Shown: piece after piece, positions 14,100 through 26,710 of the stretch
How positions within the stretch are numbered: position 1 is the stretch's first letter
Layout of the letters: each line of letters begins with the position of its first letter
NCBI GenBank assembly: GCA_963277665.1
Contig: OY728122.1
Location: 1,547,290,868 to 1,547,354,867, forward strand
Source of the DNA: Viscum album
Taxonomy: Eukaryota; Streptophyta; Magnoliopsida; Santalales; Viscaceae
Direction: 5' to 3'
Length of the DNA stretch: 64,000 nucleotides
The notes under the pieces: model-generated
The model's input: the letters and a program-made list of their open reading frames with translations, nothing else
Database searches by the model: none
What the model was told of the DNA's origin: nothing
Position numbers and translations under genes: made by a program

Positions 14100-16250
14100 A
14101 AGCTTTAATTTTTTATATATATGATTATATTAACTTTTACTTTGGTACCTCTTAATATTATTATAAAAAGTAATGTTTTGAGTGATTGTCAAAGGGGACT
14201 TTTTCAACCCATATAATGGTTCTATTAGTTTAAAAAAGATTATAAATTATTATAAGTATAAATACCTAAGGGTGTTCAATATAAATTCATCATTAACATT
14301 TCCATTTAATAATTATGAGTTTATATAAAAAAATATTTATGTTGATAAGTAAAATTCAAAACATTCCAATGATCATAAGACATGATGTAAGGGTAAATGA
14401 TATTGAAAATCCACACCTTCCACCTATAGGAACCCATTGAAAACATTCATTTTTTAATTCATGAAACATAAACATTTTCATTGAATGTATTTTTAAAAAC
14501 CAATTTATTTCTAATAATATTATTCCATTATAGAGATAGATCATATCATATAATGTTCTTATTATCAATTTTATCCAATTTACAATTATTTAATTTTAAC
14601 AAATATTATTTCTCATCTATTTATGATGCTTTCAGTGGTTCTACCTAAGAGATATGTTTCATTTGATTATCCATTATCATCTCTCATATCATTTGAACCA
14701 GTGTTTTACAACATATGATTATATTCCCAGATTCAACATAATTCTGTGATATTAGGAACATTTATATTTTTTTAGTTCATTCTTCACCCCATGATTTTTA
14801 AAAACATTTATTTTAGTATTGGTCTCATGAATTTATTTTTTAAACATTTCAACTACAAGATTATATGAAATATTCTGTTTGTTCATCATATTCACCATTT
14901 TACTTACCAATTAAATTGAAATTATTTTCAATAACATTGACATCATGATATTAAAATATTTTGTATCATTATTTGTTCCTAAATATTAATATTTTTATGT
15001 TGGGGTTTTAACTAAAGAAAAATAATTTTTCATCTTTTTCAAAAAATGTTTCAACATTTGAATTTATTATAATTATTAAGAGAGGACTTACTAACACATT
15101 AAAATATTTCTAAATAAATTTACTCATAAATCTATCTAAAAGGGTTAAATATCTTTTTCTTCTATTAGTAAACATTTATTGTGAACATTTTCATCGATTC
15201 GTATAACATCCTACTAGAAAAATTTAGATATTTTTTAATCCTTTTTCATGCCGATTACAATTTTATCCAAACTATTATTTTTTATTTCTTTAACCCCATT
15301 TCATTGAGGGGTTTAGGCAGATCTATACAGATTTTTATTCAATTATTTAATATATAATATATCATATAATTAACATATAAACTTTATATCATTTTATTCA
15401 TTTATTTTTTGAATATGTTATCAATGTTCTATTTTTTCTTCCCTATGGTAAAACATAAAAATTTCCAGAATATCATCTTTATTCTTTATAACATAACCAG
15501 ATTCATATGAGAGAATTCATCAATAAAATTGATAAATTACAAATCACAATTTTTTAATGATGACTCAGAAGTCTAAATAAATCAGAATATATAAGATCAA
15601 GAGGTTTGGTGGAAACAATTACATCAAGATTATGTCCACCTGTCACATTCCCTTTTTAAAAATATTAACATATGATGGGTTTTTAACATTTTAGTATGGA
15701 AAAAATTTCCATGAAACATCCATTAATATTTTTTTTCATGTTATTAGAAAAAATATTTCCTATTATTATATTTATTAACTACATTTTAACATTATATCTT
15801 TTGTAACATGAATTATTCTTCACTCCAATAAGAAAATTATTTTTATCAGCAGTTAAACCATTGGATATGATTTTTTTTCATTCCATAAGAAAAAATTTAC
15901 ATTATAATTTCACATAAAGAAAATTATGTTTACATGACCATAGTGTTGAAATACAATTATTATGTTATGACTATTTCCATTAACTAAAAAAAAACCATGG
16001 AATACATCTTATTTTCATCATTGATATGTGATCTACATACATTTTTTCTTTGGGAACTATATCTTCCATTTGAAATAAATCCTAAATTTTGTTTTTGATG
16101 TTTCCAAAGTCTATAACCTCACATATCATATGTGTGGATCATATTATATAATGAATCCAAAATCTCCCCTTCTGGTTGACTAGTAGGGAAACATCAATGA
16201 GCAAGGAATTATCTAAAATCACTCATTTACAGACATCATTTTCTCTCTCA
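14100..16250 (-). pseudogene. Ty1/copia pol remnant (protease to reverse transcriptase)
   Basis: On the minus strand, pieces of a plant copia polyprotein occur in the expected order. Around 15,620-15,960 is a stretch like the pre-integrase region, with zinc-binding residues mostly lost. At 15,575-15,616 the translation VSTKPLDLIYSDLF matches the start of the copia integrase core, where the first catalytic Asp lies in the SDLF part. A following segment looks like the second conserved Asp region (about 15,470-15,550). At 14,193-14,216 the translation LYGLKKSP matches the LYGLKQ motif of copia RT. Between them, about 14,380-14,470, is a segment like the part of RT just upstream. Stops and frameshifts are everywhere, so it cannot make protein. 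No LTRs were located, and gag and RNase H ends are not resolved. Confidence 0.65.
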
Positions 16251-19200
16251 AAACAAAATATTGGTCCGGGTAATATAGACATAAAATAATCTAAAATGTC
16301 TAATAGTTAGTTATAGTTCCACATTATTTTTCTATGTATCTAAATTGATCCATATAGAAGTGTTTTTACAATATATTTCCCTTCCCTTGAGACTCTAAAA
16401 TCATTTTGATCGTTAATTCATTTTATTTTTTTATTTCTCTTCCTTAAATAAAAATTTATTCATTGGTGTGACATGTAGCGTAAAAAATCAGATTTTTAGA
16501 AGATTCTATATCACAATAAATATATATTAATCCTCCATTTCTCAAATTAATAAAACAAATATTTTTTAAAGATTTGTGTGCATCATCTGATGATACAATG
16601 TCCATTTTTCTCAGTCCTTAGTGATTCTTCAATTGAAAATATTACAAAAGAACCATTGTGGATTTGGATAACTTCTCACCATTATTTTCAACACAATATT
16701 TTCACCTTTTAGTCGATTCCCATGAATTAATAGTGTAAACCATATTATTTTTTAATATAGTACTCTTTTTTTTTCAATTTTTAGAACCATTATTTTCCAA
16801 TGTTTATGAATATTAAATTTTATCATTGGATTCCTTTTTAATGTAATCAATTAATCTCTCATTTTTAATGACCTGATAATTATATTTTTTCCATAGTTCA
16901 TATTCTATATAACCCGACTTCTTACTTTATCAATCAAAAATGTTCTCCCCTTGACCACCATAAAATTAAGTTTATTTATTTCACTAAACATCCACCCTCC
17001 ATTTATTGAGAATATGCTTAACTTTTAATCTCCTTGTACACATTTTTTTAATATATATATTTCCTAAATTATTTTAATTTTATAATAAAAATAGTCTTCA
17101 AAATGTGTTCCATGTATGTTACAACCCATTATACTAATTACATAACTAATGGTTCCATATATTTCACATGATCAATTATGTGTATAAATTACACAGGAAT
17201 TCACCCATTAGATGGTATAACTTCATATGAGTCCAATTAATAATCATTACTCAAAAAACTATTTTTACTCATGTTTTATATATTATTACATTATTTTTTA
17301 TTTTATTCACATTATTTTTAATGTATTTTCAGCATTATCATCTTATTCTTATTCACCACAGTTATATTAGGACAATTGAAAAAGTAATGACTTATAGCAT
17401 AAGAGTCGAACCATTTCAGAAAAATATTTCCCATGAAAATCTCATTAACATTATAAAAATATTGAAGATAGGAGACATTATTCTCTTATTCCCATAATAC
17501 ATATTATCATAATATTTTGAATTATTTGAATATTCATTTTTAGAGTCAATGAAAGATTCATATGTTGATGCAATTAGTTTGAGATTCATTATTTCCTCAA
17601 AGTCCATTTAATACTTAGAATTTTTCCTAAAATCTAATGAAATATACATTTTTTGGATAATATGATATTTTTTAGTTCATCTAACGATAAATCATATCTA
17701 TCCTAAAATTATTATATTTTAGGATCATATTTATTTGAGGAAATTTTATGTAAATGTTTTATAATAATTTAGTCTCTATATTATTCCCAAATATCCTATT
17801 ATTACTAGAAATTTAATTTAATCTTGTGAGATAATAATTTATTTTTACTCATTATTTTTATTTATTTTTTCAAACTCACATTACCAGAATTGTTTATAAT
17901 TCCATAACATTATCATTACATTCACAGAAATTTTGAATCATATCCCTACTTTTATTAGCTAATTTTCGATTCAATATATTAATATTAAAATTGCCTAACA
18001 ACGACATGGGAATAGAATTACTAGCTTTATAATAATCATATTTTTTCACTTTGTCTCCCAAATTTATAGGCTCACCCTTTTCAATAGGTGGAATAGCTAT
18101 TGTAGAAGCATTTTATATTTCCATGAGAGAGATAATAGATATGGTATCATAATATTCTTCAATCCATGAATGTATTATTAATGAAATATATGGTTTCTAA
18201 GCCTATTTAATAATTTTATGTTCATAGTATTTTAAAAATTTACCCCATTGATGGAGATGTTCTATGATACCACTTATGATAGTAAATAATTTTTTAACAG
18301 TAGGGCGGGATTAGATTAATGGTTCATTTTTTATAACATCATTGAATTTTAGTAAACATTTTACACTATTTTTTTCATCATACATTCATGAAATAAATAT
18401 AACTATCATTCGTATGTAGTAATGTAAATATGAATGAAATTAACATGGATATATTTATTTTTGATTGTAATGTGTCAATATACTTCTTTTTATACGTATG
18501 ATATCAGATTAAAAAAATTATAAATATAATTAATTAGAAATTCTAATGGTTTGGGAATATATCTAACTTATCAAATGATTTTATTCTATGTTTATATCTC
18601 ATAAAAATATGATTATTCATGTTCCCCCAAGTAACCCAATATCGATGATCATATTTCGAAACTGAATAGAAAAACAAAACCTTATCACAAAAATAAATCT
18701 ATAGAATAAAAATTTCTATGTTATGAAATGGGTTCAATTTAATTATTAGGGAAAAAATATGTCCCCAAGGTAAAAATTAGGTTACTATGGTACATGTAAA
18801 ATAATATATAAAAATTAAAATAAGGTTAAATTTCATTAAATATGAGAGGAAATGATATCAAATTTACCATGTGATTAAGTTCTCTACCTAAAAATATCTT
18901 TTCTCAATTATTTTTTCACTTATTATATATTATATCTTTTTTATGATATTCATTATTTATTATGTAATTTATATTTCCAAAAAATATCAATATTGGTCAC
19001 ATATAAAATGACGGCACCTATACGAACATCATCACAATCCTTTTCTTTTATTATGTCATTAATATATAACTAATGTATATGAATAAAAAACCACTGCCAT
19101 GTTTGAAATCATATTTTCACTATAATAGATACCAAATATTTTTTAGATGTGTTGTAATAGAATAATAATCTGGTCCTAAGGCTAAATATTGTCCACTCCG

Positions 19201-20739
19201 AAATCATTTTTATTTAAAATTTTCATCATCCTCCCCTCAAATTTTATTTATCACTTTAATGAATTTTTTTCAAAATTACTCTTCTTATGTAAATTAGATA
19301 TTATTTCTATGAAATAACATATTATAATTCATTCATGTGTTATAAATTATTTTAGGGTCATTTTTACCATACACATGAATGATTCTATGATGAATATATA
19401 TTTAATGATTCAAAAAACTAAAATAAATTTAATATTATTAAATAATTATAAATTTTTGTTCTTTCCAGTACTATAGATTTTTTATATATATTATTTTATT
19501 CATTAATTAAATTTTAAATTTTTTTTGATTTATATTTCACAAATAAGGATTTCCACTTTTTTGTAAGAATTTTACCAACAAAATAGAGAAAAAGGTAAAA
19601 TGGAATTAAAAATTATATCCATTGTAAATTTTTTACCACTATTACAATTTGGGAGTTGATAAAATCATGGTAATATATAATAGAAAAGAACCAACATACA
19701 AAATCATGCATAGAAAAAATGATATAAATAACATCATAATTTCATTTTTTCAAAAAAATGAATAATAAATATGTAATAAGAATATTTCAATGAATGGAAT
19801 AATGTAAAATAAAAATTAATATGTTTGCAATATAGTTTAATAATGAATAATAATTTATAATATTTTATGCCAAATCACATTAGAAAATCTGAAATCAAAG
19901 GTTAGGATTTTTTTCTACATTTCATATCATTGAGGATTATATCAATTATGAACAGAATTTTATTTCATAGGATATATTTATGATCCCATTAACATAAAAT
20001 ATAATTTTAGATGTTTCCTTAATGGTATTTACAAGTATATTTCATGATTGATTATTCACATTTTGTTGTTCTATCATTACCAAACAAATTTGGGTTTTTG
20101 TTAACATAATTTCATTTCATTGACATATGATCATTTTTAATATTATTTGAAAATGATCATATTTTCCCATCAACCACCATTGTTTTATATATTAGGAATC
20201 TACCCAAATTTTTTTTAGTTTAGAATGTAATTTATATTCTCATTTTTAATAAATAATTCCATTTTGACGTATTTTTTTAATTTAAGATATTTTTTCTAAA
20301 TTATCAAATCATTGGGGGATAATATTTTGTCTCTAACTATTTTTTCTATTTTTTATATTCTAAAAAATCCTGTTATCCTGAATAATTTTCTTTTTCAGTT
20401 AAGATATAATATTTTGGTGTCAAAATGTCCTTATTTGATGGATTTTTTTCTTCATCCAAATATGATGTTTTGTTTAATAATTATCATCCTGTCTATTAGA
20501 TTGTTATCCTCCATGATTAAATAACTTCTTGACAATGATGTTTTATTTTAGTATTCTGGAATAAAAATATCTATAATATTGTGTACATGGTACATACATA
20601 AATAAATATATACAGATATATATATATATATATATCTTTTTATCACCATTTATTTTTGAAATATTATAATTCTTTAACAAGAACTATTTTAGTATAATAA
20701 TAAAACAATTTTTAAAATGTAATGTCTATTCAGTTCACT
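16251..20739. other. Unassigned AT-rich region, possible copia gag and LTR remains
   Basis: The stretch just beyond the copia protease region should hold the gag gene and 5' LTR if that element was once complete, but I could not recognise either. No other gene or clear repeat is seen. An AT dinucleotide tract lies at 20,616-20,635. Confidence 0.4.
20616..20635. repeat. (AT)n microsatellite
   Basis: About ten uninterrupted AT units just left of repeat copy C1. It is expected to vary in length between individuals. Confidence 0.9.
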
Positions 20740-22550
20740 ATCTTATATATAATCCAATACAAAAAAAATCAAGAACATTATTTCAATCTAGGATTCAATT
20801 TTTTGTTGAAGTGATTATCTCAATAAGTGGTTAATTGAGTAAACAAAAAAAATTCTTATTCAAATCATGTATAAATATAATCCCCCAAATATTTAAAATG
20901 GGATAGTAAATAAAAATTGAATATCAATTTAGGTTTAAATCTATTAAATGATTGTAAAAATGTTTATTATGTTTTAGATAAAATAATTATTAAAAATAAT
21001 TTTATATTTGAAACCAATTAATTTTATCACAACCTCTAATAAAAATAAATTAAGATCAACTATCAATGTAGTTGTTTTTGTAGGTATAAAAGCATTTTAA
21101 ATCATTGAAAAAAAACGGAATTGATGAATTAATACAAGAGGTTAAATACCAATCAAAGACTATAGCCTCTACTCTTATAAGTAACCTTCTACCAACAATA
21201 TTATATAAAATAATATTTGATCCACATCCTAGATTGGGTATACAATATAAAACCACTATCAAGGTCACAAATGACCTTTTCCAAAACAACAATGGGATTA
21301 AAATAATTATAGGCCACATAGGGACCTATTCCACAACATGTTTGAAAACATATGTAATGGTAGTTGAGAAGATATTGGGAATTTTTTTAAATTATAGGAG
21401 ATAGTGTGTGTGTTTAAAATATATAGAAAAATATTTTCCGGATTTAATGATAATAAATATTGATATAAAATAATATATATGGAGAATATTTCATTTCATA
21501 ATATAATTTACCATGAATAATGGTACTCCTTGAATGTATCATGAATAATTATGTGGGTGGTGTTCATGAAAATATCATTAAGACATAGTTTGATCAACAT
21601 GTTTTATCTAAATTTGTGAAGGAACCAAATTTTTTTATGATCTTAAATATTCTATAGTTAATGGAATATATGAATGATTTTCATAAAACAAAAATAAAAC
21701 CACTCTCCATTTATTTCCACATTTCATCTATATTCACGTGTACATGTATTTTTATTTATTTATGTCACTCTCAGATTATACATAACATTATGGATTCCAC
21801 TTCATCATTTAATATTAGCATTCATGGAGAATCATTTAGATCCTCTACTTCTAATACTGGACAACTGAGACAAACATTCATGCTACTCTGCAATAGTTAA
21901 ATAAAAATCACTAAAAATAACTATCATCACAAAATTAGATAATAAATTCATTATAAATATTTAATTCAAAATAAATAGTTATAGTGACCCTTCTAAAAAG
22001 TGAGACAAAACTGGAGGTTACATAAGATAGTGGTGAGTTAGTCAGATGGTAGATCATGGTCAATAGTTACGCATATCAATAGTAGGTTGATCCTATAATT
22101 TTCCAAATTTTCATTCTTATGGTTGGTAAAGTCTAACATCAGGTCTTCTAATTGGGGTTAGTCACCTCAACACTTTTCAAAATTTGGAGGTGACTATTTA
22201 TTGAAGGAAATTCTTCCTCAGGAATAGATTCATTCCTAATATTTTGAAAATTATTATCTAGATGGTGAATCATTGATGAAGATGGTTGTTTCCTATACAT
22301 ACCCAAAATTTCATATTCATGGTGACTCATCCTCAATGGTGAGTAATGTTTGGCAGTTGTCAGATTCTATGGTTGGGTCTTTCAAACACATATGAAGAAT
22401 TTTTTTAATATCCATATAATTTAAAATTAAATCATTGAGCATAAAAATAATTAATATCACAACTAACATGATTTTGTGATCATTAAAATTATTATTCCAA
22501 AAATATACCACTTTTTGGTGGTCACAAATCATTGAATTTTATAAAAAATG
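20740..22550. repeat. Dispersed direct repeat, copy C1
   Basis: This block aligns by eye, in the same orientation, with 55,230-57,050. Matching landmarks include 20,845-20,910 with 55,330-55,400, 21,290-21,415 with 55,795-55,920, and 21,985-22,380 with 56,525-56,930. The last pair shares the rare string CTCATCCTCAAT followed by a diverged copy of the next 50 bases. Identity is patchy with indels, so the copies are old. They could be the two LTRs of one element whose inside holds all the nested insertions from 22.6 to 55.2 kb, or two independent repeats. Exact ends are not defined. Confidence 0.6.
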
Positions 22551-23011
22551 TATATAATATACTGATGGTTCAAAATATATTAGCATAAATTTATTTAAAT
22601 AAAATTCAAAAAATGAATATTTGATTACCATGGAATCAAATATATTAAGAATAAAAAATATTGTATCAAATGTATATACTGAAAAAATATGGTATGAAGG
22701 AGATTAATAAGGAAATAGTATGAGAGATAATTAAGAAGGAAATAATATCAGAGGTAATTAAAAAGGAATTATCAAATAAAATATGGTATCAAAGAACCAT
22801 TACTATTAAAAAATAATAAATTAATACTGTTGATCCATTATCACCCTTTTTCAATTACCAAAAAGTGAGAATATAATATGAAATAGAAAGTATTATTAAA
22901 TTAATAATAATATAAATTAAATTGGAAAAATCCATTGGTGCATATAAAAATATATATATAAAAAATTGCATACAAATAGCCCATATCATATACTCCAAAG
23001 TATAATATCAA
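22551..23011. other. Spacer between repeat C1 and the decayed coding track
   Basis: No coding signal. On the plus strand a short pyrimidine run, CACCCTTTTTC at 22,842-22,852, could be the complement of a polypurine tract of a minus-strand element bounded by C1. That reading is speculative. Confidence 0.3.
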
Positions 23012-24562
23012 TTATTTTTTGGATTTGGTCAAAGGATAATGTGGATCTTTTACCTAGACATTTTTATAAAACTGTGATTTAGTAGAAGTCCCAACATTAG
23101 AAGCAGAGGTAGTTGTATGAATGGATATAGTACCACAAGGTAGACAAGGATTTTCACTAAAAATAATACGCCTTAGATGTTGGACAACTTATCTATGAGT
23201 CAGACCAAAGTGCTTAAAATGAGTTGGAACAGGAGAATTTCGATTTCATGTTACACGAGGTCTAAAAAATACTAGAGAATAAACTTGAGGTGTGAGATGA
23301 GTAGTTACAGTAATGTTATCTTGATCCACCACTGCAATTCTAGAAACAAAGAGACATGGTTTTGTGGTATTTATAAAGTCCAAAATAATGTTTCCTCCCA
23401 TTTCGATAGAAATGAATAAGTCATTTTATCTTCCCTAAATAGATTAATCACTGGAGTCATCCCTGTCAATGGATTTAATTGTTCATTAAAACATGGATTC
23501 ACTGGAGTCAACCTTATTCTCCAAGTAAAAAACATGAAATGATTTTTGATTTCATGTTTGTTATAAATCCTTGAATGGTAATAATTTATTGATTTTTTCA
23601 TTTTTTTCAATACCATCTTTCATGTCCTCTATATACTTTCTAACCATCACATGCACATGATAACTATTACACTATATTATACAAAAATATTTTAAAGGAA
23701 GGTCTTGTATATCACTTGAAACTACATGAACCTCTTACCTTACTCCTATCCTAATCAACATGACAACAAGAGGAGGAGGTGGAGAAATGGAATCAAATGA
23801 ATTAAAAGAAATAGTCCCCACCTTTTCAATAAAAGTATACATAGAACCTTTAAATGAAGATGTAATATCAACCACATGAGATCTCAAGGTTTTTAACTCA
23901 TTACTAAGAACCAATTATATGTTTTCACTTCTTGAATATGAAGCATAATCTTTTGATGTATGTGTTGTATCACAAGCACAAACAGATACCTTTCACCCCT
24001 TTCACTCAACATAGTGACTTGAGGTTTTAGGTTCCGATTTAAAAAATTAAAATAAAAAATAATATTATCTATGAAGGATTATTTATTAGATCTAGATATT
24101 GTATATATGTGATCTAATTTAGCATCAGGTACAAGATAAGTTGTATTGGAAATCGTAATTATTCGAAATCTGATGAAAACCTATTCAATTCCATTGTATA
24201 ATCAATATCATCTACTAACTATCCCTTGATATATATCTCATCTAAAATAATAGTTCACCATTATTTGGTGGACTACATTCATCATTTGAATAAGTTTATT
24301 CTAGAAAAATTTTGACATGCCCTAGATACTTATCCCACTCCTCAAGATCTAGTTACCTGAAATTGATATAGGAAATATACAATGTATTGAAAAATATAGC
24401 CTCAAAAACTATAGGAACAATAATAAACTGCTTAGTAGATCTCTGCAAAATTGTTGAATTCTCAAAATAAGTAGGCTCAACCTCCATCTTTTCATCAACT
24501 AATTGAACTCCATGATCCCAAAAAAATTGGTTAATAGGGTGACTATCAAATCTTGGAGATTC
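23012..24562 (-). pseudogene. Decayed coding track of unrecognised family, downstream piece
   Basis: Two parts look formerly coding on the minus strand. From about 23,392 down to the stop at 23,012-23,014, one frame runs about 125 codons with only three internal stops. All three are of the kind made by C-to-T change (CGA to TGA, CAA to TAA, CAG to TAG). From 24,562 down to 24,353 another frame is open for about 70 codons, right up to the edge of element 1. Between them are more coding-like fragments in shifted frames, including a Ser/Pro-rich piece near 23,750-23,850. I see no polymerase, protease, integrase or zinc-finger motif, so I cannot name the family. A structural polyprotein of an old retroelement or of an endogenous pararetrovirus is possible. 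The same track appears to continue at 34,017-35,640. Confidence 0.55.
24558..24562. repeat. Target site duplication of element 1, left copy
   Basis: GATTC lies immediately before the first base of the 5' LTR and is repeated exactly right after the 3' LTR. Five bases is the usual length for Ty3/gypsy integrase. This proves the element boundaries and shows no rearrangement since insertion. Confidence 0.9.
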
Positions 24563-24695
24563 TGTAGTACCCCTGGTTTCTGGAATGTAACCCTTACATG
24601 ATTCTTTTCTTGGTTTTAAAAGATAAGGGTGACGCATGGGAGAGTCTGGAAATCCTGGATTGATGATTGAGGCAAAGGGGAAGGCACACGGGAGG

Positions 24696-24732
24696 CGCAC
24701 GGTTTGTCTAAACCATGCGACCAAACCGTGCG
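24696..24732. repeat. 11-bp perfect hairpin in the LTR U3
   Basis: CGCACGGTTTG at 24,696-24,706 pairs with CAAACCGTGCG at 24,722-24,732. The loop is 15 bases. The matching part of the 3' LTR (about 32,020-32,065) has several changes that break the stem. Confidence 0.85.
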
Positions 24733-24833
24733 TGGCTGACTGGGGAGGTAGTGGATTCCGCACAATCGGCGCACGGTTAAGGGAAACCATGCGATGAGGT
24801 CGTGCGAGAAGGATGTCCGAGGTAGTACCTCAT

Positions 24834-24878
24834 GCACGGTTAGCACACAGCTTGTCAAACTGTGTGGACTAACCGTGC
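24834..24878. repeat. 17-bp compound hairpin in the LTR U3
   Basis: GCACGGTTAG (24,834-24,843) pairs with CTAACCGTGC (24,869-24,878). Nested directly inside, CACACAG (24,844-24,850) pairs with CTGTGTG (24,860-24,866). Only a two-base bulge separates the stems. The CACGGTT core is shared with the first hairpin and with a third copy near 24,771-24,778, so this is a family of related palindromes. Confidence 0.85.
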
Positions 24879-25149
24879 GAGCACTTAAATTAGATCCTTA
24901 AATTATGTATCTAACTCATTTTTTCCTATAATTACTTCATTAATGATTTTAAGTGGCCATAACTTGGGATTACTCTCTCTTGAATGTTGGAAAACATCTC
25001 CCATGAGTTCCTGAGGTGACCTGAAGGCTTCTCTTGGTGAATCGAAGCTGGATTCTTGAGGTATGTGATCGTTCTTGATCGGATTCTTAGATCTAGTTAG
25101 ATACAAATCTCCTCTTCTCCCAGTTTTGTAGACCTACACTCTTTATGGG

Positions 25150-25159
25150 TATATATAAG
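25150..25159 (+). promoter_or_regulatory. Probable TATA box of the 5' LTR
   Basis: TATATATAAG stands in a less AT-rich context, with a T-rich then G-rich leader after it, at a position about 590 bp into the LTR. RNA would be expected to start about 30 bases further on. In the 3' LTR the same place reads GGGTAGATCTATG, so the box is lost there. Confidence 0.6.
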
Positions 25160-25533
25160 GGTTTGGACGCCAAATATGGAAAGATTTGGTCTTGGTTGTG
25201 TTAGGAGAAGAGATCTAAGGAGGATTTTTTGAGAGTTGACTCAGTTTTATTGGATTTCTTCGTCCGTTGGTTGATTTTGACTAATATTTTGAGGTATGAG
25301 GCTTCACTCTCGACTCCTTTGTTAGAATTGGTTATCTAAGTTTAAAATTGGTTATTTGAATGGAATTTATTGTGAAAAGAATGGAATAAATATTCTTTAG
25401 TGATGATTTATGGTTTGATAAAATTGTGAAATCTCGGTGAATTGTGTGAAAAGTGACATGGCTATTTGAATTTAAAATGTTGATTTTAAATTATGAAATT
25501 TCTGAAATTGTAAATGGTTTTATGAGAAAAGGG

Positions 25534-25680
25534 TTTTCAATAAAAAGGGTGTTTTATTGAAATGGTTTTGATGGATTTGGTTTTCAATAAAAATGCAGAT
25601 TTATTGAAATGGTTTGAATTATTTGAACACACTTGGTTTGGATGGAAAATGGTTTTCAATAAAAGGTGTTTTATTGAAAG
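25534..25680 (+). repeat. Three AATAAA-containing hairpins in a row
   Basis: The pair TTTCAATAAAA ... TTTTATTGAAA occurs at 25,535-25,545/25,552-25,562 and again at 25,654-25,664/25,669-25,679. A slightly worn third pair lies between them at 25,582-25,592/25,600-25,609. Each left arm holds the poly(A) signal AATAAA inside the stem. The 3' LTR has three related but weaker copies near 32,862-33,010. Confidence 0.8.
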
Positions 25681-25730
25681 GATGGTTTGGAAAGATTTTT
25701 GGGAATGTGTGGTGTGTGTTCATATTGCAT

Positions 25731-25860
25731 GTACGGGTCTTGGTTGAAATAGGACCTTGTGCTCGGTTCTAAATGTTTAATGGCATGTGGTAACTATATG
25801 TACGAGGCTTTGTTGAAATATGACCTTGTGCTCGGTGCCAAAGTTGTAATGGCACATGGG
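25731..25860 (+). repeat. 69-bp tandem duplication in the LTR
   Basis: Two copies of a 60-base unit, 25,731-25,790 and 25,800-25,860, share GTACG, TTGTTGAAATA-like and GACCTTGTGCTCGGT blocks. The 3' LTR has the same arrangement near 33,057-33,180, so the duplication predates insertion. Confidence 0.75.
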
Positions 25861-26698
25861 ATGTAATTACCTTGTAATGACTTGGTAGATCGACGAGAAA
25901 CCGCTCATGAGTATGGAACTGTCATAATGAAGCTTGAATGGTTGATTTCCCGGGTTTGTGAAATGTTTGGGTATGACAAAACAGGATGTTTGTAAAATGG
26001 TTTGAAATCGTGGTTGGTTATTTTTCCGGAAAAATAACTTGTTGGAAAATTTATTTCACTTGATCTTGGATGCTTTTGATTATGAATTGTTTTGGAAACT
26101 TGTTTATATTTAGTTATAAATTTCTTTTGAGAAAATGTTTTATACAAAATGTTTTTATATAAATGATGCTAACTCTTCTATCATAGTGGCATGAGTAGGG
26201 AATTCATTGGGGAAAACCTACTGAGTTTTATACTCACCCCTTCTTTTTCACATTAGTGATTTTGCAGATATTGTATTTCGAGACACAGTTAAAGGTAAAA
26301 TCATCTTATTTCTAGTGGTTCATGGTGTAGCTTGGGAGATATGGTGGTGCATGGAGCATGGAGCTCAATGCAGAACTGTAGAGTATTTCTTGGTTTGTTT
26401 TGGGTCTTTGTTTAGTCTTCCACTTGGTACTCTGATATTGTGTTGGTTATTTATTGGTTTTGTAATAGTGTAGTTCTCTTTTGGTAATGAATGAGTTGGT
26501 TGTTTCTTTATCATGCATCATATAGTGGTTGTTAGGAATATATGGCTGTTTTATTTCTCAAAGGGTAAATCATCCCCCACTTGCATTGAAACCCACTTGC
26601 ATTTATTTCAAGCCTTTGGCACCATGAGGATGTCGCTCAAGGCCTAGTAATAACTCATTGAACTCTCATGCTAATGGGAATTGGCTGGTCATTACAAA

Positions 26699-26710
26699 TG
26701 GTATCAGCTT
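26699..26710 (+). other. Primer binding site of element 1 (initiator Met tRNA type)
   Basis: TGGTATCAG starts two bases after the LTR end. This is the complement of the 3' end of plant initiator methionine tRNA, the usual primer for gypsy elements. The following bases (CTT) depart from the usual AGC, so nine bases match. Confidence 0.85.

Larger units (their letters stand above)
24563..26696 (+). repeat. 5' LTR of element 1
   Basis: The LTR is 2,134 bp, begins TGTAGTACCCC and ends GGGTCATTACA-like (TGGTCATTACA), so it keeps the TG...CA ends. It pairs with 31,890-34,011 along its whole length. It holds a TATA box near 25,150, two long hairpins at 24,696-24,878, three AATAAA-containing hairpins at 25,534-25,680 and a 69-bp tandem duplication at 25,731-25,860. 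In a hand alignment of the first 265 bases with the 3' LTR I count about 40 differences, many of them C/T or G/A, so the insertion is not recent. Confidence 0.92.

Noticed and set aside
21056..21404. Overlapping open frames on both strands within repeat C1
   Set aside because: The C2 copy does not keep either frame and no motif is seen. Overlap on both strands argues for chance.
24353..24790. 145-codon minus-strand open frame as one gene
   Set aside because: It crosses the left edge of element 1 at 24,563. Its N-terminal part is antisense LTR; only the part below 24,563 belongs to the older coding track.
25562..25747. Small protein in the LTR with a related frame at 32,891-33,076
   Set aside because: It coincides with the AATAAA hairpin repeats. 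The relative is the matching site of the other LTR, so this is repeat homology and not selection.
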